Assembly (NCBI GenBank): GCA_025617745.1
Contig: CM046857.1
Span: 24,149,761-24,213,760 of the forward strand
Source: Heliocidaris erythrogramma
Taxonomy: Eukaryota; Echinodermata; Echinoidea; Camarodonta; Echinometridae
Length of the DNA: 64,000 bases
Reading direction: 5' to 3'
Position numbers and translations under genes: made by a program. The first letter of the stretch is position 1. The number at the start of each line of letters is the position of its first letter. This document shows positions 10,308 through 21,640 of the stretch, one piece after another. The notes under the pieces were generated by a model. It was not told the DNA's origin, did not search any database, and saw only the letters and a list, made by a program, of their open reading frames with translations.

Positions 10308-11793
10308 AGGGGAGGGGGGTAATGTCCTCTTTACCCTTAATTATCCCATCCACCCAACAAAGTCCTAACGTACATGTATCTCACCTCCCCTACAACATAT
10401 CCCATCACCCCATCCTGACTGGGAGTCAGGATGGGGTGATGGTACATGTTAATAAATCTCTTTTCAAAAGTTAGGGGACACTGATTTATGACAAGCAAAG
10501 AATTATAAGAGGGGAGAGAGAGAGAGGGAAAAAGGAAAAAAAAAAAGATAATTAATTGCTCTTTTATATCGTACATTAGATAAGTGGTATTTGGGCATAT
10601 AACACGTGTGTGAGTGTGTTTCTTTAAAAGAGAAAAGAATTTAAAAATAACAGATGTGTTGTCACTTATACCTCCATGTATCACACATCAGCTAGACAAA
10701 ATTAGTGCTAAAACATTTAGCACGGGTTCCTTAAAATATGTTAGAAAACGAATATGTTTGCATGGTGTGGTATGGTCTGGTATTGTATTGTATTACCAGC
10801 AGTTGCCATGGCAACAGAAATTCTAATATGTATCAAATTGTGTGACATAGTGATGCAAACATCGTCATCTTTTTTTTTTCTTATAGTCGATTATCATAGA
10901 ATTGCAGGTTAAAATTAGGAAGTTCATTATGCTTACTGTGTAAAACTGAGAAATCTGGAAAAAAAAATATGCGAAAACAAGAGGTTTGTAATACGCATAA
11001 CATGCTACTATGGCAACAGATAATTGAGTTCCTCTTATTATGTTGTGTATGCTTCAGAATGATGGGAATGTCATTAAACACCACAATATTGTATCAAACT
11101 CATACTGAAGTGATTGTTTTCATGTCCAAGCAATTTTCTTTGAAAAAAAATATGAAATTCTTCTATTCTACTTAGATTTTCATTCATGATAACTGTTTGC
11201 ATGACAATATACATTTTGACATGGATATATTTTCTTTATATCAAAATGTGTAGAACAGTACTGGCAAGAATGCTACCAACTTTCATACCAATCTGATGAC
11301 CATACAGAAAGTTACAGGTCAAAATGTGACGGTAGTACCAAAGGACCTCTCAACAAGATTTGAAAAGGGCATTTTTTAACCATCTTGACGCCCCCTTGAT
11401 TTTCCCTAAGAGGGGCCACTTTTTTTCTTGTTAACATCTTGATGTTTTAAGCATACTATGAAGAAGTTAAAACAGTCGGTTTCGTTTAGTCATGGGGGTG
11501 CACGGATACCCCTCTTAGATACCGCAATACGTCCTTCTTGGTAATTCTAAACGCAAACAAAGGGGGGGGGGGGTGAGTTTACCAGCTATAACAATGGTTG
11601 TCATGAATACATATATTATAACATGTGTCAAAATGAGTGACATATCGGTACACACATCAACATCAAGCTTTATTATAATCAGATTATCACAAAACAGGGT
11701 TGCAGGTTAAAATGAAGCTGTCCGTATTCTTAATGCATAAAGACTGCGAAATCTTGAAAAATACGCGAAAACAATAGGTTTGTAATACGCATA
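10220..11793 (-). repeat. Right arm of the large inverted repeat
   Basis: Reverse-complement match to 6366-8157 with scattered substitutions. The arm lacks the 243-bp MITE of the left arm and has a much longer G run (about 10277-10305). Its outer end runs straight into a further partial copy of the same ~800-bp unit (11794-12310), whereas the left arm stops, so the palindrome is asymmetric outside. Confidence 0.85.
10802..10815. promoter_or_regulatory. Perfect RFX X-box-like palindrome
   Basis: Exact GTTGCCATGGCAAC in the right arm, the inverted partner of the site at 7322. Confidence 0.5.
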
Positions 11794-12335
11794 AGATATC
11801 ACTATGCCAAAATGCAATTGAGATCCTTTTATCAATATATGTTGTATATGTTTCAAAGTGATAGGAAATGCCATTAAACACCATGAATATTGCATCAAAC
11901 TCATACTGAAGTGATTGTTTTCATGTCTAAGCAATTTTCTTTGAAAAAATATGAAATTCTTCTATTCTAGTTAGATTTTCATTCATGATAACTGTTGCCA
12001 TGGCAACATACATTTTGATATGGATATATTTTTTATATCAAAATGTGTAGAACAGTACTGGCAAGAACGCTACCAATTTTCATACCAATCTGATGACCAT
12101 ACAGAAAGTTACAGGTCAAAATGTGACGGTAGTACAAAAGGACCTCTCAACAAAATTTGAAAAGGGCATTTTTTGACCACCTTGACGCCCCCTTGATTTT
12201 CCATATTCGGGGCCACTTTTTTTTCTTGTTAACATCTTGAATGTTTTTAAGTATATTATGAAGAAGTTAAAAAAGTTGGTTTTGTTTAGTCCTGTGGGGG
12301 GTGCACGGATACCCCTGAGTGCTTGTGCGCTGTGC
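11794..12335 (-). repeat. Extra tandem unit next to the right arm
   Basis: Sequence from about 11800 to 12310 repeats 11000-11515 with a period of ~800 bp; for example ATCAAAATGTGTAGAACAGT occurs near 11240 and again near 12038. Together with the arm this makes a short tandem array. It ends where GGGGTGCACGGATACCCCT meets unrelated sequence. Confidence 0.8.
11994..12007. promoter_or_regulatory. Perfect RFX X-box-like palindrome
   Basis: Exact GTTGCCATGGCAAC in the extra repeat unit. The corresponding site one ~800-bp unit earlier (near 11197) has decayed. Confidence 0.5.
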
Positions 12336-12690
12336 GAACGAATAACGTGTGTTACGTCGTATACATTGAAGCCATACATGCGGATATATGGCCTTGGAGT
12401 ATACACGCTGTTCTAATTTGGCAATACACCAATTGAGGTTTCTCCCCTTCACAGGTAAAGGCTATGGGTTGGGCATGAAGCTACAAACCCGCTAATTCAT
12501 GGGTTGGCAGAATTATTACTCCCTCCGAAAATTCAATGTTTAAAAATGAATTTATGAAATATGGACGGCACGTCAGCCCTTAAGAAGTGCCTCCCACCAC
12601 CAAAAGGTGGGGACCGAAAGGGCCAGGGGAGACGCCTATTCAAACCAAAAAAAAAAGGCTCCAAATCCTTAGCGTAATATATATTTATAG
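12336..12690 (+). repeat. Dispersed repeat R1, copy 1
   Basis: Closely matches 28520-28860 in the same orientation, from the GAAGCCATACATGCGGATAT area through GGACGGCACGTCAGCCC to a region rich in GGGGACCGAAAGGGCCAG. No coding frame is conserved between copies. Class unknown. Confidence 0.75.
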
Positions 12691-13249
12691 ATAGATGCTA
12701 CAATAGAAATTTTTAGAGAAAATTGGAAATTAAAAAAAAAGACATTACCATATTTCAACATTAAACAATAGTAAAAAATGAGACCCCAAAAATAATGGAC
12801 AAAAAAACCTCCCTCAAAATGTAATTTTCAATAATATTACTCTTATGCATAAAGTTGGGTAAAGTAAGTTTGCTTTCATAAGAAATGGTAACGAATTTTC
12901 TACACATTTTCTACACAGTATTTTGTGAAATAATAGATGGTTAATGGAAGTGCACATATTTGAAAAGTAAGCACTGATCACATTTTGCTAACATTTTGGA
13001 GAGAGCTAAACCCCTTGGTACAGTAAAATTTGCGTTCTTCCTGGGGTACCCTGTATATAACCATATCTATTTATATTTATAACATTTATCACAAAGAGTT
13101 CACAGGAACAAAGTTCCGACAGTGCAAAAGATGTAGAAAAAATGTTCACAGCATGGTATAGAATACACACAAGACACGAGGAGCATGTTTTTAACTTCAC
13201 AAGCGCTTTCAATTTATTCTCTTCCGGTGGAGTGAGCCTTTGATAGTGT
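12691..13249. other. No recognisable feature
   Basis: AT-rich sequence with short A runs. I see no gene or repeat here. Confidence 0.5.
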
Positions 13250-13645
13250 TACAAGACTTCCCGCGCGAAGCGCGAAAGCTCTGACATTTTAGCCCTGGCT
13301 GCTTTTTCAGTTATTTTGGACGCAATACTGCACTGCATATATGTAGCAGGGAGGGGGGAGTTCCCCCTTTCCGTGCAAGGGCGAAAGCTCTAAAGTTTTA
13401 GCAAATTTGAGAGAAAGATTTAAGCTTGTGGCAAAAAATATTTTAGGCGGAAGTTATAGTTCGGTGCCCAGACTGCTTTTCAAGTACTTGGACGCAGGGG
13501 TGGGTGCAGGAAAAAAAAAAGGAAGTTATTTCCCCCTTCCCGCGGAAAACGCGAAAACTTTTGACGTTTTAGGAAATTTTGAAAGATAACGGCTTGTAGC
13601 GCATTTTTATTCTCTCACTTCCCCCGCTTTTGCGCTCCCGCTTTT
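13250..13645 (+). repeat. Diverged tandem repeat family R2, array 1 (~150-200-bp unit)
   Basis: Related blocks each carry CGCGAAGCGCGAAA-like words, 'ACGTTTTAG(C/G)AAATTT', 'AAAGATAACGGCT(T/C)GTAG' and 'TTGGACGCAATACTGCACTG'. The same words recur at 50005-50345 and once at 60052-60180. Open frames crossing it come from the repeat. Confidence 0.7.
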
Positions 13646-13679
13646 TTTTTATACTGAATGGCTAAATAGGGGGGGGGGG

Positions 13680-14215
13680 GGGGGGGGAATGGCCCCTGGG
13701 GCCCCTGACCGCTCGGCAGCATTTGATCGAGCGGCATCAATTTTTGACTTAAATCGCTCGACGGCGACCACAGCTTGTCGGTGCCGGGCGGCGACCGTCG
13801 ATTTCAGTCGGTCGCCGATCGATTTTAGGTCAAAACGGGCGAAATCTTCGGAGCTTCTCCGCGTCCGGGCAGTGACGGATGACGCACCGATTCCCGGGCG
13901 ATCTCCCATCGGCCACCGGCCGATTCTGAACTCGCCCGGTGACCAACCGATCTCCCTAGCGGCGACCGCTCGGCAGGCTTTGATCTATAGCGGCTTCGAT
14001 TTTTGACCGAAATAGCTCGACGGCAACCGCTCGATTTGGTCGGTTGCCCGGCGAGTGAAAAGTAGGCAGGCACCGCCAGAATTTTAACTCGGCACTAAAA
14101 CTGCAGTGGCGACCGAGCGATGCCCTAAAAACCAGCAGTGCACGGGCGGCCGCAGCTCGGTGCCCGGGCGGAATCGGATAAAAACTCGCCGCCGGCCGGC
14201 CGCCGAGCAAGCTAA
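13680..14215. other. Isolated GC- and CpG-rich tract with an internal repeat
   Basis: About 535 bp rich in CGAGCGG, CGGCGACC and CCGGCCGG words inside an AT-rich window, starting right after a G18 run. GCTCGGCAGCATTTGATCGA at 13711 is echoed by GCTCGGCAGGCTTTGATCTA at 13968 (period 257), and the following ~45 bp also match. Several open frames of 60-105 codons overlap on both strands, which is expected of GC-rich DNA; none looks like a known protein. It could be a CpG island, a repeat of high-GC origin or transferred DNA. Confidence 0.55.
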
Positions 14216-15280
14216 TTTTCTTTGGTTGTGACGATAGCTTACCTCAAAATCGTTGCATGATATTGTGTATATAAAAAGAAACATATCTCAGCAAAATAAA
14301 GAAGTCGCATCAGTTAAAGTTTCTCCATGCATGGAACTTAATATGGTAATTAAGTTTCATTAATATTAATCTTTGTACAGACTTGCATAAATCGACAAAA
14401 CAGGCATAATTATTTCGTATATTTTTTTTTCTTCAGACAAGCTTTTGAAATTACAAATCAGAAAAGGGGGACTACTAGAGGGAGTTTTAGAAAGGACAAA
14501 AAAAATCAACTGAGGCAAAGAGGTAAACAACAAAGCTACACTCGTTGAGACTTTCCGTTTTGCAGCATAAAATAACATGGAAATATGGATGATCTTTAAA
14601 TCTTAAATTGAACACTCAGGCACTCCCGGAGTCTCGACTGTCAATCTTGTTTGGCTTTGCTTTTTTGTTTGCTTTGTTTTCCCTCTTTTATTCTATACAT
14701 TTTAACGATCTGACTAATTTCTTTCAAACGTTGTATATATATATATAAGCTTAAAAGTCAAAACGTCCCATATTAGTGAAAGAAATGGCGGCAATATGTT
14801 TTGCATTTACTTAGACTTTAATTATCGTTTTACGATTTATTGTCCTCACCTCGTAATGCTGAACACCTTATGCCGGTGTCAGGACGTGCTGTAGGAGACT
14901 GACGTTGACTGGGCTCTACAGAAGAGAAAATTTAACAACTAAACCGTTCTCATGCATGCAAGTTATTTATATAAGTTAAACTGTAAAAGCCCTTTTTATT
15001 ATGATATCCACATAATTTGGGTGTTTTGTTTGGTATCAATGCTATCAGATGGTGACACGCACAGTGCATTTTGTACTTCTGTTAATCTGGAATGGCTTGA
15101 AATAACTTGTTGCTATGCAAAATAAACGCAACTGAGCCTTGGAAATCCATTTGCCACCTGTAAGCGATTTCGTAATTAGGGTTTGCGGATGAGCAGATAA
15201 AGATCATTTGACATAAACTGGCATGTTCGTTTAAAATTCACTGAGATATATAAGCATCGACTGTGATGTAATGATTATTA
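14216..15280. other. No recognisable feature
   Basis: AT-rich sequence without a supported gene or repeat. Just after it, near 15283-15306, ACCGCCGCGCGAAGCAAGGGCGGT can fold into a short hairpin (ACCGCC/GGCGGT), possibly the edge of a dispersed repeat. Confidence 0.45.
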
Positions 15281-15699
15281 CCGCCGCGCGAAGCAAGGGC
15301 GGTACTAATTTCAGTCGATTCAGTCCCGATGTTTGTTTGTTTGTTCGTGCTCTAACGTTTGAATGGTTCAATTTCAGTTCAAACTTTCAGCGAATCTTTA
15401 TCTAAGTAAGTAATATGCGGTTTCCTATTGAATTCCACGGTCACAGGTGCATCTGATTTTTATCTGATTCTATCCCAGTATACAGACAGTAGTTCGTTAC
15501 CGCAGGCCTCAGTAGAGGCTTATGCGAGTGCTAACCACTCAGAGCACTCGGACCTTTCATTTCAAAGATGATTTTTACTTTTTAGGTCTAGTTCATACAA
15601 AGTGTGAATTTGTACGGAATTTAATAAATTTACTTTTGAGACGCTGAAAAGGTTTTCATTTAATGAAAATCATAAAAATGAATACATTACCGAGGTATG

Positions 15700-15870
15700 A
15701 CGCTCACGGCTTAGTTAACACCCGACCAAGGTTCCCATCATTCATGGGTAAAAAAAGCGAGCGGATAAAATGCCTTGCCCAAGGACATAAACACCAGACA
15801 TAGTAGGGTTCGAACCCGCGACCCTCGGATCCAAAGACGAGAACCCATCCGCAATTAATTCTTATTGAAT
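15700..15870 (-). mobile_element. tRNA-related SINE-like sequence
   Basis: On the minus strand the B-box-like word GGGTTCGAACCC (15808-15819) is followed by GTCCTTGGGCAAGGCATTTT, a combination common in tRNA-derived SINEs of marine animals. The A-box side and 3' end are not clear, and the element lies just before the assembly gap. Confidence 0.55.
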
Positions 15871-15941
15871 GGTAATGAGGTGGGACACTACATCGCGCAG
15901 GCGGGCCGGTTCACTGTTGCTAAACAGTATCCATCTAGTTC

Positions 15942-16441
15942 NNNNNNNNNNNNNNNNNNNNNNNNNNNNNNNNNNNNNNNNNNNNNNNNNNNNNNNNNNN
16001 NNNNNNNNNNNNNNNNNNNNNNNNNNNNNNNNNNNNNNNNNNNNNNNNNNNNNNNNNNNNNNNNNNNNNNNNNNNNNNNNNNNNNNNNNNNNNNNNNNNN
16101 NNNNNNNNNNNNNNNNNNNNNNNNNNNNNNNNNNNNNNNNNNNNNNNNNNNNNNNNNNNNNNNNNNNNNNNNNNNNNNNNNNNNNNNNNNNNNNNNNNNN
16201 NNNNNNNNNNNNNNNNNNNNNNNNNNNNNNNNNNNNNNNNNNNNNNNNNNNNNNNNNNNNNNNNNNNNNNNNNNNNNNNNNNNNNNNNNNNNNNNNNNNN
16301 NNNNNNNNNNNNNNNNNNNNNNNNNNNNNNNNNNNNNNNNNNNNNNNNNNNNNNNNNNNNNNNNNNNNNNNNNNNNNNNNNNNNNNNNNNNNNNNNNNNN
16401 NNNNNNNNNNNNNNNNNNNNNNNNNNNNNNNNNNNNNNNNN
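15942..16441. other. Assembly gap, 500 N
   Basis: Exactly 500 unknown bases, the usual placeholder for a gap of unknown size. Any reading frame spanning it is an artefact. Confidence 0.99.
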
Positions 16442-18383
16442 ATATATTCATTTAATTATACTTTTCATTAAATCCACTGAGAAGCAACAAAGTGTTCATT
16501 GATGGGTTGGTATTTGACAGTCTGCCAAATGATAGCCAACTTGCAAACAATGCGCTTTCCCAAGTGATCGTTGACGTGCTATTCTAGTCACCTGGTTTAC
16601 GATGTCTTTCTTTCATAGAGTTTGAATTCTGTAGGTTGCTATGTCTGGCAAGCTTACGTATTATCTTTCTTTGAAAAGATCCCTATAATAATGAAAAAGG
16701 GAAAGGTCATTTGCGAAAAGTTGCTCATGGGCCTATTACGAGGTCGCTTATTGTTGAGATGATAGTGTAGCAATGTGAGTGGAATCTTTCTTTTTTCTCT
16801 CTCTCTTTTAATTATGTGAGTGGAATCTTAATAGATTCCACTATCATTCCTCGAACGAACCAGTGTATTTTAATTGGTTTTTATAGAGATATGGAAACTA
16901 GTTGGATGCGCAACGTTCCTCTCGGCACATATTATAGAGTCCGAAAATATCCCGTGGACACTGAATTGATTGTTATGTTTTACCGAGTGCTATTCTTTAG
17001 AAGTTTATATTTATTTTTTTTAAGTTGATACCTTAACATCTGGTTGGAAATACGTAGCCTCTGCTGATAAATAGCACCAGTAGTGTGCCTTTCATTTGAA
17101 TAGTAGTTAAAGTGAAATCATGATTCTTAGGCGTTCCATTATGCCATTTGAAAAGTTAATCACATGTAATCACAGTAGGATGTATCACGCAACTATTTTG
17201 CAGTAAGCAGTCAGTTTGAATATCACTCTGTTAGTTTTCTTTTCTTTTTTCTCTTTCATATTATGTCAAAAGAGAAAAATGGCATCTGAGTAATAAGTGA
17301 GATCATGAACACCAAATTTTATGCAATTGAAATGTGTAGCCGAAAAAAAATTGTGAAGAATTTCTTGTGTATTATTAAGTATTGAACTTGCAAGCGATGT
17401 AAATTCATACTTGCTACGAGTGTGTGATGTGTTTAGACATTTTGCTATGGGTCACACTATTTTGTGATATTTTCATAGGTCAAACTCAAAAGAGTTCATT
17501 TGAATAATATTGGTTGTTGCATAATATGTATGCTGCTGAAGAAAGTGATGTTTGAAATTTGATTGGCTTATCTGAGCAGACAGGGCTGTTGCTCTGCCAG
17601 ACAACATTTGTACTAAAATGTAAATGATTGTGATGTAGCTCGGTAACAAAACCGATAAGCCGCGTGGCACGTGTCCCTGTCGAAGTGCTGCTTTGATTTA
17701 GAGGTGGTTCTGCGCAGGGCCGCGGACACCTTCTTTGCCACACCCAATTTATAATGTATATGAGTGGTGGCGGCGTGACCGTGCCCCTGCGTGGAATTGC
17801 CCTTGGACTGGCAGATCTTCAAAATAATATTGTTCACCTGAGACTCTTATCGTTTTCTTTTCTTTCCCCCCTCACTTATGGTTGAAAGGCATTTAAGGGT
17901 ATCGTTTTCAATACTGGTTAGGAAAATAAATGCAAAGGAATAAGTCAATTAATAGGTCTGTTTTTGTTTTATCACGCTGTTCATATCACTGTATATTAAT
18001 TGATCTGTATTCAAGAAATAATGTTTTTATCGTTATTTATAGATGGTCTTTTCTATGTTAATAACTGCCTCAGGAGTCTTGGGCTCCTACATTGCACTAT
18101 ATGGATTTTCCATTACGAGTATGAGCTTAATTGAAATAAAAGGGTAAGTTAAATTGATAGATCAAGGGTTGTGGAGTCTAATATTGATGGTTAGTGGTTA
18201 TGGTATTATTTGTAGCTTTATCTTATTTGAGTATTACAGGTGTGAATTTATGTATATCGGGCTTAGGTGCAAGGTGCACATGTGACATAAAAAATTCAAG
18301 GCAGTTTGAATTGACTCAGTCGTTATCCAAGAAGTGTATGTCCTTCTTCCTTCCGGAATTATGATTACAATAGTTATGTTTAT
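16442..18383. other. No recognisable feature
   Basis: AT-rich sequence with no gene I can support on either strand. The short frames at 17473-17837 (minus) have no recognisable domain. Confidence 0.45.
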
Positions 18384-19800
18384 ACGTAGTACATAGCATC
18401 GATGCTTTGTAAGTCTCGAAACTATTTCCAGTACGTTCAACAGGCCATGATCGACTTGCTTCTATCACCCACTCGTGAATATCCATCGCTGCCAAAACAA
18501 TAATTACTGCGCCACACACGTTGACCCGAGTATAATTGGTATCGAAGTTTGTGCACAGGGGTCATATCATGCGAAGTTGCGAGTGAAGACAGCAGCGAGT
18601 GAAGCAGCGATTGCGTTCACATTACAAATAGTCACAAGCGCGGTGGCGGGTCTACCGCAAAGCATCGATGCTTTGTCGCTGGATCCTGAGATTTACTCCT
18701 GCCAAACTCGCTGCCAGAAAAGTTTCGAAACCTAGCTCCAACTCGCTTCTATCTCGTGACTATCTGCGTTCAGACAGCGTTTGGTCTTAAAGTAGCTATC
18801 CAAAGAAAATCACAAATACGACAATTAATGTATCACTAGAAACTGGGAAGCTTACAGATGGCAATCGTATAAGTTTTATGTCAACTGCGTATATGATGAT
18901 TATAAAAACAACACAAATAAAAGCTCTTCTCAGCATCTGAAATATCCGAGGATTCGCCAGAAATATAGCGAAGTTTTGATGTCGTCACACTAGGGACCAA
19001 TCCTGCTTAAGCAGACGACGTCCTATAATGAACAAACGTAACTGCAATGCAATTATTTATCAAATTATAAAGAGTTTGGTACATTTAAACATGACCTTAT
19101 TTCACACCATTCTAAAAGGGAAAGTGAACCGATTCTGATAACTAAAACCGTTTGATAGTAAATACACAGGAGAAGGGTCAATGATCAATGAAATAAACCC
19201 CACTTTCAAATTGAAAAGCCCTCCGAATAATATCACAGATTGTATTCGTTCCCTCTTGAAACGCCGAACATGCCCCGGTGCAAGCAGCTGAAAATACAAC
19301 GGCGTCTTATTTTGTTCACAAGTGACTGATTCCTTTATTTTTTTAACGCTGCATTTTTCATCAAAATAATACCATACACGAAGTTAAGAGTGAGGCAACA
19401 GACTAACATTAAGACTGACGCTAGTCAAGTAAGAGAAATAAGTGAAGAGGAGATGACAAAACAGGCACTGAAAAATGTGTAAGATGTTATGGGACATCGT
19501 CTGCTTAGACAGGACTGGTCCTTCGTGTGTCGTCACACATCTAAGCAGCGTTCAAGGAGCTCTTCAGCTGTTATATCGGGGGCTGTATTTTACTGTTTTA
19601 TAATTGATAATAATCATGAATTCAAATGTTTCCAAGCGTTGAATTTGGATAACCTTGTTTAATTTATGCCATCTATGCAATAATAAGTATTAAGCCAATA
19701 TTTATTTTGATGGAATTTTCTTGCAATGTGATCTTTAAAACTATCTGGTCATGACCAAAATAGTCTCGAAACCTAGATAGCATCGATGCTATCGCTCTAC
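18384..19800. repeat. Palindrome-rich element with AGCATCGATGCT motifs
   Basis: Three exact copies of the 12-bp palindrome AGCATCGATGCT occur at 18395, 18661 and 19779. The first and last are flanked by inverted-related sequence (AAATAGT-TCGA on both sides). Inside, 18975-19020 and 19490-19545 form an inverted pair (AAGCAGACGA with its complement, plus GTCGTCACAC). The nested inverted repeats suggest a foldback-type element, but no target duplication was found. Confidence 0.5.
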
Positions 19801-19857
19801 GTGTGAACGTACCTAATAATACTTATCATGGTGGGTAATCGAGGAATGTTAATGAAC

Positions 19858-20525
19858 ATAATATTGTCTTTAAATGTTAAAGGTTTAAGGGATTCAAAGA
19901 AGAGAGGTCGAATATTAATTGGAGTAGACAAAGAGGAGATGTAATATTTTTTTTTCAGGAAACATTCAGTACTATTGATGTTGAAGGAAAATGGAAAGCA
20001 GAATGGGATGGGGTTAGTTTTTATCAGTCATGGTCCCAATCACAGTAAAGGGGTTTGTGTATTGATTAAATCTAAGCTGCATTTTAAGGTATTAAAAACT
20101 AAAATAGATTTGGAAGGGCGATATATATTGATTGATGGTGAAGTTCAGGGGATCCGTCTTGTGTTGGGAAATGTTCTTTCCAAACAGGGATAAAGAAAAT
20201 CTCCAATTAGCATTTCTTCGCACTTTAGAGAGAGGTCTTGAAGAGTTTAATAATGAAGGGCATCCTATAATTCTTGGAGGGGACTTTAACATGATTCGAG
20301 ACTTTAGTTTAGATTGTTCAAATAAAGGGAGGGGAATAGGGCAGGCTTTTAATTTAGAATTGGATGATTTAATTGATATTTGGAGAAAAATAATTTGGAT
20401 AAAAAACACAATTTACGTATAGACAGAAAAATCCTTTAATTCAAAGTAGGTTAGACAACTGGATAATAACTAGTGGATTAGAAGAGCGAGTGAACGGTTG
20501 TAAAAATACTCCATCTCCATGGCTT
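19858..20525 (+). pseudogene. LINE endonuclease (APE-type, Tx1/L1-like) pseudogene
   Basis: Broken frames together encode the start and middle of an apurinic-like endonuclease: ILSLNVKGLRDSKKRGRI, then a QETFSTIDVEGKWKAEWDGV-like stretch, SHGPNHSKGVCVLIKSKL, DLEGRYILIDGE, LRTLERGLEEFNNEGH and the hallmark IILGGDFNMI. Near the end a QFTYRQKNPLIQSRLDNWI-like block (about 20409-20465) closes the domain. At least three frameshifts or stops interrupt it. The order and motifs fit Tx1/L1-type LINEs. Confidence 0.75.
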
Positions 20526-20559
20526 TAATTGAATTCGTGAATTATGTATCTCATGCAAT

Positions 20560-21640
20560 AGGGAAAAATGTATTTTTCTTGAAATTTCAAAGGCTTTTGA
20601 TAATGTGAATCATTCATTTTTGTTACAAAAACTCTAATTTTATGGCATAAGAGGCATCTCTCTGAATTGGTTTGATAATTATCTAAATAATCGTAAACAT
20701 TTTGTTGTTATTGATCAACAGTCTTCAAATTTATGTAATATTACAACCGGAATTCCTCAAGGGGGTATCCTTGGTCCCCATTGTTTTTTTATTATTCATC
20801 AATGATCTTCATTATGTTTCTAATAAACTGACATTTATCTTATTTGCCGATGATACAAACATGTTTTTGTCTGATAAATCTGTTCAGCAATTGAATAGAG
20901 ATATAAAAATAGAATTGGAGGTTTCTGGCTGGTTTTTTGCTAATACATTAAAAGTGAACATGAATAAAACTAATTATATGGTGTTTAAAGGCAGAAATAT
21001 TCATTTTGACTTTGATGAGTTACGTGTGCAATTTAATGAAGAATATTTATCCAGAGTATGTTCAAAATTTTTGGGAATATTCATAGATGAAGGTTTAAAC
21101 TGGAAAAGTCATGTTAATTACATTGCCTCTAAGATTTCAAGTGTAATTGGTGTTCTTCATGCTGTACACAAACTATTTCCTTTACGAATATTATGCAGTC
21201 TGTAGTTTGTACAATACATTGTTACTTCCTTACGTGTCTTATGCAAATTTTGTTTGGGGCAACTGCTCCGTGACCCTTTTAAATAGGCTGTTGGTCTTCC
21301 AAAAGAAAGCCCTGCGTTTGATAACCAAATCGTCTTACCTTGCACATACTCCACCCCTATTTAAAAAAATTAATATTTTAATTGTAAATTCTATATATAT
21401 ATATATTATGCAGCTGGGTCGATTCATGTTTCAGTATAAATACAATAACTTGCCATCTGTCTTTGATGACATTTTTGTACCTAACTCTTCTATTCATTCA
21501 TATGCTACAAGAAATGCAATTTTTCATATACCCTTAGCTAAGACTTCTGCTGCGGCCTCCGTCCTTACCCAATTCTTCCGTTCCGACCTCTACGTCGGAA
21601 TCGCCCCCATTCTGTACTGGGGTACATAAGCTTTCACTCT
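20560..21640 (+). pseudogene. LINE reverse transcriptase (CR1/L2-like) pseudogene
   Basis: RT motifs in order: LEISKAFDNVNH (first catalytic Asp, near 20578), IPQGGILGP (20753), the catalytic FADDTN (20842-20859), then KTNYMVFKGRN, SKFLGIFIDEGLNWKSHVNY and a C-terminal SYATRNAIFHIPLAKTSA region. A frameshift after IPQGGILGP, one near 21180 and an early stop after LLQKL show it is dead. The 3' end near 21640 is unclear. It follows a LINE endonuclease remnant that looks like a different lineage, so the two may be separate insertions. Confidence 0.8.

Noticed and set aside
13649..14284. Overlapping open frames of 60-105 codons on both strands
   Set aside because: They follow from GC-rich composition; translations are Arg/Ala/Pro-rich without a domain and no frame dominates.
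15865..16471. Open frames of ~190-200 codons
   Set aside because: They consist almost entirely of the 500-N assembly gap.
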